From Beijerinckiaceae bacterium (lineage in GTDB: Bacteria; Pseudomonadota; Alphaproteobacteria; Rhizobiales; Beijerinckiaceae), in the NCBI GenBank assembly GCA_947380915.1, contig CANCSY010000017.1, positions 1 to 29,396 of the forward strand: a stretch of 29,396 nucleotides of DNA, given 5' to 3'. Position numbers and translations under genes: made by a program. The notes under the pieces are model-generated. The model was not told the origin of the DNA. It made no database searches and saw only the letters and a program-made list of their open reading frames with translations. Of this stretch, positions 14,936-24,100 are shown piece after piece (position 1 is the stretch's first letter; the number at the start of each line of letters is the position of its first letter).

Positions 14936-15913
14936 TTAAACACGCCTGGTCGCTTTGATCCTGTCATTCAGACGGCGCAAGCACTCGACCTCCGCTTCCA
15001 GGGAATAGCGTTCGCGAAGTCTGCGGATGCCGGGCGCCAGATCGCTTGATGTCAGAACCCCCGCATCGATCAATTTCATTGCGCGCGTGGTTTCCGTGAC
15101 GAAGGAGCGTATGTCGCCCTGATGAATCTCGATGAAATTGGAGCGGTCCCAATATTCGTTGGCGCCCTGGCCTGTGTAGCCGATCACCAGATTGCCAGCC
15201 AAAGCGGCCTCCAGGGGCGGCAGGGGGCAGCCCTCGAATTCACTGAAGGACAGAAAGATGCTTGAATTGGACAGGATGGTGGCGACCGTGGCTTCGCTGA
15301 CATTGTCGATGGGAACGATGCTCCACGTAGGCGGAAGATAATGCCTCAGCGCATAGACCACCCGGGTCGCATGCGTCGCCATTTTCCGTGGCATGAAGGA
15401 GATTGTCCGACCAGCCTGCGCCGCAGCGGGGCGATGATCAGCCATGAAGCGCTCGTTGATCGACCATTGCATGGGCACGATGCGCGCCGGATCGATCTGC
15501 GGATAGTTGAGCATGACCATGCGGGCGCTGTCGTCGGAAATGGTCAGGACAAGTTGGGCCGCCTGATAGACCGCGCTGAACAATTCGTAGGGTTGCTCGG
15601 CCAGAACCTGGTGTGTGTGGTAGCCGTTCTGCACGAATATGCCGAAGCGGATGCCCATGGCCATGCATTGCGGTCCGAAGGAGGCCGCCCATATTTCAGG
15701 AATGATGACGAAGTCCGCGTTCACATCCATCAGGTTGTTGCGGGCGATTTGCGTCTTGTGTTCGAACCAGTCACAGGTGAACTCGGGTTCGTATAAATGC
15801 AGGACACAGGCGTCCGCCCCGATCGACGTCAGCAATTCGGCGTGTCGATAAATGACCTTCACGCCGCCAGTGGGCGTGTTGTCCGCTGGGCAAAGATAAA
15901 TGATCCGGCTCAT
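14936..15913 (-). CDS. Glycosyltransferase, GT4-like
   Basis: 325 residues. The N-terminus has the glycine-containing loop of GT-B enzymes (YLCPADNTPTGGVKVIYRHAELL) and the C-terminal domain has the acceptor/nucleotide signature SEFEGCPLPPLEAALAG, with Glu227 and Glu235 forming the E-x7-E pair of retaining GT4 enzymes. SFMPRKMATHATRVVYAL marks the start of the second domain. No signal peptide or membrane helix is seen, so it acts in the cytoplasm or at the membrane face. Donor and acceptor are unknown. It follows the GT41-type gene by 95 bases on the same strand, so all three minus-strand genes from 24344 down may form one operon. Confidence 0.85.
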   Translation of the reverse strand: MSRIIYLCPADNTPTGGVKVIYRHAELLTSIGADACVLHLYEPEFTCDWFEHKTQIARNNLMDVNADFVIIPEIWAASFGPQCMAMGIRFGIFVQNGYHTHQVLAEQPYELFSAVYQAAQLVLTISDDSARMVMLNYPQIDPARIVPMQWSINERFMADHRPAAAQAGRTISFMPRKMATHATRVVYALRHYLPPTWSIVPIDNVSEATVATILSNSSIFLSFSEFEGCPLPPLEAALAGNLVIGYTGQGANEYWDRSNFIEIHQGDIRSFVTETTRAMKLIDAGVLTSSDLAPGIRRLRERYSLEAEVECLRRLNDRIKATRRV

Positions 15914-16008
15914 GGGGCGCTTTCTTGAAACTGTGCCTTTCCATCGTGCACGAAAGATCTGAATGGCTCCTTAAAACATGTATCGGTTTCGAGCGCCGCG
16001 CTATGCCC

Positions 16009-18183
16009 TTATCCTGAAGCGGTCACCAGTTCGCTGAGGCGTCCCTCGAACCGGGCGCAGAAATTGCTGGTGTTGAACAGCCAGCCCTGCGCTTTTCGTT
16101 GCGCGAGAGCCGCCGAAGCCGTCGCCGCTTCTGTCCGGTTGATCGACAGCTTGATGGCTTTGGCTTCGTAGTCCTGCAGGGTGTGACAAATGAAATAGGA
16201 CAGGCCGGCGCTGGTGAGCAGGCTGCCCGCCATGCGCGAAACATAGGTGCGGCCAGAGAGCGTCAGAATGGGCAGGCCCGCCCAAAGGGCATCGTTGGCG
16301 GTTGTTCCGGCGTTATAGGGCGTTGTGTCAAGAAACAGATCCGCGACCTGGAATCGCGCCAGATAGTCCTTCGGGTCGATGCGGCCTGCAAAATGGAGGC
16401 GATTGACGTCGATCCCCTGATCCGCCGCAGCCCTGCGCAGGTTTTCCTTTGCCCAGGGATTATCCTCCAGAAGCCAGAGCACGCTCTGCGGGCTGGCTTT
16501 GAGGATACGCAGCCAGCTCTCGAACATGGGCTGGGTGATTTTATGGCTGTTGTTGAAGGCGCAAAAGACAAAGGCGCTATCTGGAAGACCGAACTGCGCG
16601 CGGATCGGTTTTGCTCCGAACACGCGTTTGGAATCGCTGACCTGAAAACCACTGTCGACAAACAGCGGCTTTTCGCTGAAATGCGGCTGCAATTCATCAG
16701 GAAAGATGAATCTGTCCGCCACCACATAATCCACATGGGGAAGGCAGCTTGTGCCGGGATAACCCAGATAGGCGATCTGAACCGGCGCAGGTCCGCGCGC
16801 AACGATATTGGGTCGCGCATTGCCTGTCAGGCCCTGCAGATCAACAAGCACGTCTATTTCGAGGTCGCGGATCAATTGGGCTGCGGCCCCATCGTCCAGA
16901 TCACCGATCTTGTGAAAATGATCGAAAGCCCGGCGCACGCGTTCGCGGAACCCTGTGCCGTCTTCCCTGCTCCAGCAAAAGGCGTGAACCTCGAAGCGCG
17001 AGCGGTCATGGGTCTCGAAGAGCTCCACCGTCAGAAGCGAAACCGCATGCATCGAAAGATCTGATGACAGATAGCCGATCCGGATCTTGTCATGCTGATA
17101 TCGCGTCGACGCGGGCGCCATTCGTTCGAAGACGCCGACCTTTTCGTCGACGAACTTTTCCGCTGCGCGCCTTTGCAGCGCAGGATCATCCGTCATTCCC
17201 AGCATGGCGAGGGGAGAGGCATGTTCCAGAACAGCGTCGATATTGGTGGGCAGTCCATCGATCACCGGCCATTTGCATTGCTTCTGGCGCAGATGAATCC
17301 AGTGATGGAGCACAGGGCTCTGGTCTATGTCGAGCAGCAGGCTGTCATGCAAGGCTTTCTCGGCGCCGTCATAGTCGCGCAGTTGCTCCTTGAGCCTGCC
17401 GATATTGTTGAGAAGACGGGTCTTATGATCGAGATTGCCCGGCACATGAATGGTCGAATTGGCGAGCGCCAGGTTCCAACGCGCCAGGGCGTGGTCGGTC
17501 CTGCCCATTTTTTCAAGGATGGTGCCCAGATTGAGATGGGCTTCGAAGAAGTCCGGGTTGAGGCTCAACGCAGTGAGCAGATGATTTTCCGCGACGCCCA
17601 GCAGCTCCAGCTTGTTGTAGATGACGGCGAGGTTGAACATGAGCACATGGATATAGGCTGGATCGCAATGGAGCAGGCCTTCCTTGTACGTCGTGATCGC
17701 GTCCACGTCCTTGCCGGCTTCCGACTGGAGGTTCGCCTGATCCAGTATGTCGACAAGGGTTCTGCTGGGGATGGGCAGGTTGGGAAAAAGTTTTTTGATT
17801 TCGCGCCAATGGGCCAGGACGCCATTGGTTGTAGGGTCGAGCACGATGGCTGTTTGCGCATCATTGATGCATTCGGCGAAGCGCCGCAGGTTCATGTTGA
17901 TCAGGGAGCGCGCATGGTAGGAGGGCGCAAAGGCGCTGTTGGCCCTTATCGCCTCGGAGATATGTTCGAGGGCTTCCTGATCTCTGCCGAGACCCGAGAG
18001 GGAACACGCCAGCGAGTAACGGGCGACCACGTTGGTCGGATCGACCGCGACGATGCCGAGGAAGGCGGAGACCGCTTCCTCGGCATGTGCTGATGCTTGC
18101 AACCCCAGCGCCGTCCCCAGATCTCCTGCGATCTGGATCAGGCTGCGGGGTGCGGGCGACGCTTCGGCTTGTTGTTCGATCAT
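16009..18183 (-). CDS. TPR-containing GT41 (OGT/SPINDLY-type) protein glycosyltransferase
   Basis: 724 residues. Residues about 30-290 are TPR helices (for example SLACSLSGLGRDQEALEHI and HLNLGTILEKMGRTDHALA), a superhelix used in this family to hold polypeptide substrates. The catalytic half starts near 366: IRIGYLSSDLSMHAVS with His379 (aligns with human OGT His498), DLQGLTGNARPNI, PAPVQIAYLGYPGTS, FCAFNNSHKIT with Lys548 (OGT Lys842) and DTTPYNAGTTANDALWAGLP with Asp631. GT41 enzymes add sugars, often GlcNAc or glucose, to Ser/Thr or Asn of cytoplasmic proteins. It starts inside the stop codon of the giant repeat gene (ATGA), making that Ser/Thr-rich protein its likely substrate. The donor sugar cannot be read. 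Confidence 0.92.
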   Translation of the reverse strand: MIEQQAEASPAPRSLIQIAGDLGTALGLQASAHAEEAVSAFLGIVAVDPTNVVARYSLACSLSGLGRDQEALEHISEAIRANSAFAPSYHARSLINMNLRRFAECINDAQTAIVLDPTTNGVLAHWREIKKLFPNLPIPSRTLVDILDQANLQSEAGKDVDAITTYKEGLLHCDPAYIHVLMFNLAVIYNKLELLGVAENHLLTALSLNPDFFEAHLNLGTILEKMGRTDHALARWNLALANSTIHVPGNLDHKTRLLNNIGRLKEQLRDYDGAEKALHDSLLLDIDQSPVLHHWIHLRQKQCKWPVIDGLPTNIDAVLEHASPLAMLGMTDDPALQRRAAEKFVDEKVGVFERMAPASTRYQHDKIRIGYLSSDLSMHAVSLLTVELFETHDRSRFEVHAFCWSREDGTGFRERVRRAFDHFHKIGDLDDGAAAQLIRDLEIDVLVDLQGLTGNARPNIVARGPAPVQIAYLGYPGTSCLPHVDYVVADRFIFPDELQPHFSEKPLFVDSGFQVSDSKRVFGAKPIRAQFGLPDSAFVFCAFNNSHKITQPMFESWLRILKASPQSVLWLLEDNPWAKENLRRAAADQGIDVNRLHFAGRIDPKDYLARFQVADLFLDTTPYNAGTTANDALWAGLPILTLSGRTYVSRMAGSLLTSAGLSYFICHTLQDYEAKAIKLSINRTEAATASAALAQRKAQGWLFNTSNFCARFEGRLSELVTASG

Positions 18184-21100
18184 GAATTTTCCGGACCAAG
18201 GACTGCTGCGTTGGCGGCTGTCATCGCGCCGATCTGGGTGCTGGAAAGCCAGGAAATCTGTGTCGTGCTGAGCGCATCCGCCTGTTCGGTGGTGAGCAGT
18301 CGGATCTGATCCAGAGTGAGCGCGTTCAGGTTCGCAGATGTCATGCTGGCGATCTGCACCGTGGTGATCGCATTCTCCTGACCGGCGGTCAAGTTCGAGA
18401 TTTGCGCGGTGGTCAGAGACTGGATCTGCGCTGTGGTGAGAGCTGCGATCTGATAGCCGTTGAGCGCCATGATCTGATCGGTTGTCAGTGCGCTGACGTT
18501 CGTGCCCAAGCTGACGATCTGTTCGGGCTGCATCGCCTGGAGATCGATATCCTCGAAGCCCTTGATCTGCGCGGTTGTCAGCTTGCTCATCTGGAATGTG
18601 GTCAAGCTGGCCGCATGCTCCGTCGTCAACGCGGCGATCTGCTCCGTGTTGAGGCCCGACAGCTGCACGCTGCCCAAGGACTCGACCTGAGCCGCCCAGA
18701 GGTTGGAGATCTGGTCGGGCGTCAGCAAGCGAACCCTGTCAGACGTGAGCGCATTGAGTTGCTCGGTGGTCAGGTTGCGGACCTGATCGGTGGTGAGGGC
18801 CGCGATGAAGTCCGTTCTCAGGGCCGCGATGCGACTTGTGTCGAGCGTGGTGATCTGGCCGTCATCGAAGGTGACGATCTGGTCGGTCGTCATCGCGTTG
18901 ATCTGGGCCACGGAGAACAAGGCGGTGTTGTTGCCCAGAGCCGCGATCTGATCCCCGGTCAGCGCCTTGATCTGCGGATCCGTGAGGTATGTGTTCACGG
19001 CTGTGGCGATCGCCGGGATCTGGGTGTCAGGGGTCAGCGCCGCTATGGCCTGGGTCGTGAGTTCTTTCACGCCAACCGTGCCAAGCGCGACGATATTCTC
19101 AGCCTTCAGGAAGCCGATCTGATCCGAGGTCAGCGCTTTGATCTGTCCTGCGGTCAGCACTGCGGCCTGTTCGGTGTTGAGAGCGGCGACCTGGTCCGGC
19201 GTGAGGATGGAGATCTGAGCCGTGTTCAGGCCCCTGATCTGGTTCGTTTGCAGAGCGTTGACATTCTCTGTCCTGAGGAAGGGCAGCTGATTGCTGGTGA
19301 GATAGGCGATCTGCGTGCCGTTCAGGGCGGTCGCCTGAGTGCTGGTCAGCGAGTCGATCTGCTCTGCGGTCAGCGCGGCGACCTGGCCCGTCGTTCCGGT
19401 TGTGAGCGCGTTGATTTGCGATGAGGTCAGGGCCTTGAACTGTTCGCCCGTCAGCCATGTCAACTTGGAGCCCAAAGCGGGGATCTGAAGGGTGGGATCG
19501 AAGGCTGCGATGGCGGTGGTGCTGAGAGCGGCGAACTGATCCGTCGACAGGACGTTGATCCGGTCGGTTGCCAGCGCCGGGATCTGCAGGGATGTCAGAG
19601 CGCCGATCTGCGTGGGGGACAGAGCCTTGATCTGGGTCGATGTCAGGTAGGTGACCTTGGTCGCCCCGAAGCTTTGCAGGTCAGCGGTTTCCAGACCCAC
19701 AAGCTGTGTCGCGGTCAGGGTCTTGATCTGGAATTCCGTGAGACCGGCGATCTGTTTGGAGGTAAGGCCGGCGACCTGATCTTGCGAGAGCCCCCTGATG
19801 GCGTCGGTTTTCAACACGTTGATCTGGGCGGAGTCCATGGCTTGCAGGTCAACCACCTCCAGACCAGCGATCTGCACCGAGCTCAGAACAGCGATCTGGT
19901 CGACTGACAGGTTCTTGGTCTGGGCCGTGTTCAGGGCGGTGATCTGGTCCGAGGTGAGCGAGGCGGTCTGGCCGGTCGTCAGCTGCGTGATCTGCACTGA
20001 GGTGAATGCGTTGATCTGGGTCGAGGTCAAGCCATAGATCTGGCGTGACTTGATGGCCTTGAGATCGGTCTCCTCCAAGGCTGCAATATGGTCGGTCCGC
20101 AAGGCGCTGATCTGTGTCGCGCTCATGGAGGCGTAGTGTTCGACGCCAAGCGCCACGATCTGTCCCGTGGTCAGCGACCGGATCTGGTCTTCCTTGAGGG
20201 CGGAGATCTGGTTGGTCTTCAGCCAGGAGATCTTCGCGGTGCCTAGGGCGGCGAGATGTTCCGTGGGCAGGGCGGCGATCTGGTTGCCGGTCAATGCCTT
20301 GATCTGGATGGACGTCATGGCTCCGATGTCTTCGGATTCCAGGAAACCGATCTGGTCCGGCTCCAGCTTGACGAGTTGCGCCGTCGTCAGGGAAGACGTC
20401 TGCTTCGTGGTGAAGGCGCGGATTTGCGCTGAAGTCAGGGCGGCGAGCTGCGAGGTTTTCATCGCTTGAATGTCGCCGGATTCGATGGCGGCGATATGCG
20501 CAGTTGTCAGGTCCACCATCTTGTCGGCGCGCAGCGCGCCGATCTGGCCAGAGGTCATCGTGATGATCTGGGCTGTCGTCAACGCCAGCACCTGATTATC
20601 GGTCAGGCTGTCGATCTGCGAGGCCCTCAGGGCCTGGAGATCGTCATTCGCCAGAGCCTTGATCTGCCAGGTCTCCAGGCCAGCAACCTGTGAGGTGGTG
20701 AGGGCGGCGACCTGACTGGTTGTCAGGGCGACGATCTGGTCGGTGTTGAGGGTCGAAAGCTGATCATTACGGAGGGCGCTGATCTTCGAGGCGTTCAGGG
20801 TCTGCATGGCGTTCGTCTTGAGCGCCGCAAAGCTTTCGACCGACAAGGCGGCGAGTTGCGACGTCTTCATGGACACGAATTGGCCGATTTCCAGAGCATT
20901 CGCCTGATCGGTGCTCAGCGCGAAGACGTGGTCTGTGGTCAGGGCCTGGATCTGGGCCGTCGAGAGCTTGTTGACCTGGTCAGTCTTCAGAGCGACCACT
21001 TGCGACACGTCAAGGGCGCTGACCTGCGTGAGCGTCAGGGCGCTGACCTGATCCGCGCGCAGCGCGCGCACCTGGTCGCTCGACAGGGTGAGAACCTGGT

Positions 21101-24100
21101 CCTTGCTCAGACGTGCGATCTGCGCAGTGCCCATGGCCGCGATGTTGGTCGCTGAGATGGCCCCGATCTGGTCCAGGGTCAGGGCGGCGATCTGCGGCAA
21201 GGTGAGCACGGAGACCTGTCCGGTGCTCAAAAGCTTGATGCGATCTGGCAGAATCTGGGTCAGCTGGGCGGTTTTCAAGACTTGAAAATCCGTCGACTCC
21301 AGCGATGTGATCTGTGCTGTGGTGAGGGCCGCCGCCTGGGCTATGGTCAGGGCGCCCACCTGCGTGGCGGTAAGCGCTGTGATCTGATCCGAGGTCAAGG
21401 CGACAAACTGGTCAGCCGAGAGAGAGCTGATCTGCGCGGCGCTCAACGCGGGAATATCCACGCTTCCAAGAGCCACGATCTGATCGGTCCTCAGCACGCT
21501 AAGTTGCAGGGTGCTGAGGGCAGCCACCTGTTTCGTGGTCATGGCTGAGATCTGCGTCGAGGGCAGGGCGCTCAGCTGATCCGTGGTCAGTGCGCGGATC
21601 TGCGGCACCGACATGGCGGCCAGATCCTCTGTGTCCAGCGCTGCGAGTTGCGCGGTGGTCAGCGACGCGACCTCGGCGGCCGTCATGCTGATGACCTGGG
21701 TCGAGGTGAGGGCCTTGACCTGTTCGGTTTTCAGGGCGCTGACCTGATCGCCGGTGAGGGCGGCGATGAAGGTCGGATTCAGAACTTTGATGTCTGTGCC
21801 CAGCGCTTTCAACTGATCAACCGAGAAAGCGGCGATCTGCGGCTTGGTCAGGCGAACGATATTGTTTGTGCCCAACCAGGTGATCTGGTCGGTGGTGAGG
21901 CCCGTGATCTGGTCGGCCGTCAAGGCGGCGACCTGCTCGGGCAGAAGCGCCGCAGTCTGCTTGCTGTCAAGCTTCGCTATCTGGGCGCCCGAAAAAGCTT
22001 TCACCTGGCCCAGGGTCAGTTTTTGGATCTGCTCCGTTTTCAACTCGGCGACCTGAGTGGTTTTCAGCGCCAGGATCTGATCGGTGATGAAGGCCGCGAT
22101 CTGTGTGACCTGAAGCTTGTCCACCATGCCCGTGGTGAGATTGTTGATCTGATCGACCGTCAGGCTCGCGATTTGCGCAACGGTCAAGGCGCTCAGCTGT
22201 GTGCCGCTCATGGCGTTGAGATCAGAGGTCTCGATGGCGCTGATCTGTTGGGTGCTCATCGCCACCAGCTGGTTGGTGCCCAGGGCCGCGACCTGCGCGT
22301 TGGACAGGGCCGCAATCTGATCGGTCGAGAATGCCTTGATCTGGAGGGCGCTCATGGCCCGAAGGTCTTCGGTCTCGAAAGCGTTCACCTGGCTTGTGTA
22401 GAGCGCAGCGATCTGTGCGCCGGTGAGGCTGGCGGTCTGCTTGGTGGAAAGAGCGACAATCTGCTTGGTATTGAGGTTTTGCACTTGGGCTGCAGACAAG
22501 GCGCTGATCTGCGTGGACGTGAATGAGGCGATGGTTTGACGGGACGCCAGCTCCAGATCTCGGACCTGCGCGGAGGCCAGTTGGTCGAGTTGGCCCATCG
22601 GGGTTGTGGTCAATTTGACAGTTTGTGATGACGTCAACGGGCCTACGTATTGCATGAACAAGGCATTCTGGGCGGCGGTGCTCGTGGGTATTGCCGCCTT
22701 GACTGTGGAAAAATTGGCCGTGTAAAAGGCAGCTTGGTCGATAGCGGACATTTTTTCAAATCTGCTCAAGCCCATCGCCGTGATCTGCAGGGCGGTGAGG
22801 CCCTTGACCTGGGAGGCCGATAACTGGCTGAATTGGGAGTCGCTCAACCATGTGATCTGCGGGGTGGTCAGAAAGCTGATCTGGGCTGACGTGAGAGACG
22901 TGAGCGCCTTCGTAGACAGGTTCTGGATCTGGCCCGACTCAAGGCTCTGGATCTGGGATGGCGACAGGGCCGAGATCTGCCCAGCGCTCAAGGCATTGAT
23001 GCTGTTCGAATTCAGCAATCCGATCTGGTCTGTGGTGAGGGCGATGATCTGATTGGTGGTCAGAGCGGCGGCCTGAGCTGTGGTGATGGCCTTGACCTGA
23101 TCATCGCTGAGATTCGCAATCTGCGTACCCTTCAGGGAGCGGATCTGCGAGGCGGTCAATTTGACGAAATCCGGCACTTCGATCGCCTGGAGCTTGTCCG
23201 AGGTCAGTGAAGCTAACTGAGCCGTCGTCAGAAGCGGCGCCTGGTCTGTCGTCAGGGCTGCGATCTGGCCGACGCTCAAGGCGCCGAAGACGGAGGCCTT
23301 GACCCTCTGCAGATCGCCCGCCTCGATGGAACCAAATTCGGTGGCGCCAAGGTTGTTAAGTTGCTCAGCGGACATGGCGGCGACCTGCGTCGCCGTTAGC
23401 GCCTTGATCTGCTCAGTTTTAAACAACGAGACCTGATCGCTCTTGAGCCATGTGATTTGGGTCGAGGTCAAGGATTGGATACGGTCGGTGCCAAGTCCCT
23501 TCAAATGCTCATCGTCAAGGGATTTGACCTGGTCTATGTTCAGGGCGCGCAGGTTGCTGACGCTGAGGGCGTTGAGCTGCTTGGATGTCCATCCCGCCAT
23601 CTTTGTGGTGAGGGCGGTCAATTGGCGGGTGGTCAGCAGCTTGATCTGATCTGTCGTCAGGGCCTCGACCCGATCGGAGCTCAACACGCTGAGTTGATCG
23701 ACCGACAAGCCTGAAATGGTCTGGGTCTGCAAAGCCGAAATGTCTTCGGCCTCAAGGCCGGCCACCTGGACGGTGAGAAGATTCATGGCCTGAAGGCGTG
23801 TCAGCGCGTGGACCTGATCGCTTGTGAGGTTGGTGATCTGGCTGGATTCGAGGCTTCGGAGTTGATCAGTCTTCAGCGCAGCGACGAGATCGGTTCGGAT
23901 GACCGACAGTTGCGTCGTCAACGTGTCCAGTTGTGTATTGCTCAGTCCCTTGATCTGGGAGACGGTGAAGTAATTGACGTTTTGATCACCGTCGGTGTTG
24001 TCCGCAAAAAGCCCCTTGATGGCGTCGGTTGTCAGGGCGGCGATTTGGGCGGTGGTGAGCGCGGCGACCTGGGCGGAGCTCAGGTTGAGGACGTCAGCGG

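Noticed and set aside
14745..15049. Two overlapping short frames as a possible small gene or transposase remnant
   Set aside because: No SD, no family match, and the second runs into the 3' end of the convergent glycosyltransferase. The evidence is too weak for a gene or a mobile-element call.
18402..19424. Long plus-strand open frame (340 codons) and about ten similar ones across 18.4-24.4 kb
   Set aside because: They are antisense shadows of the octad array: the 24-base period keeps one opposite frame free of stops and yields a repetitive Asp-Leu-Arg-Gly product. No SD or family match; the minus-strand frame is continuous for 2054 codons.
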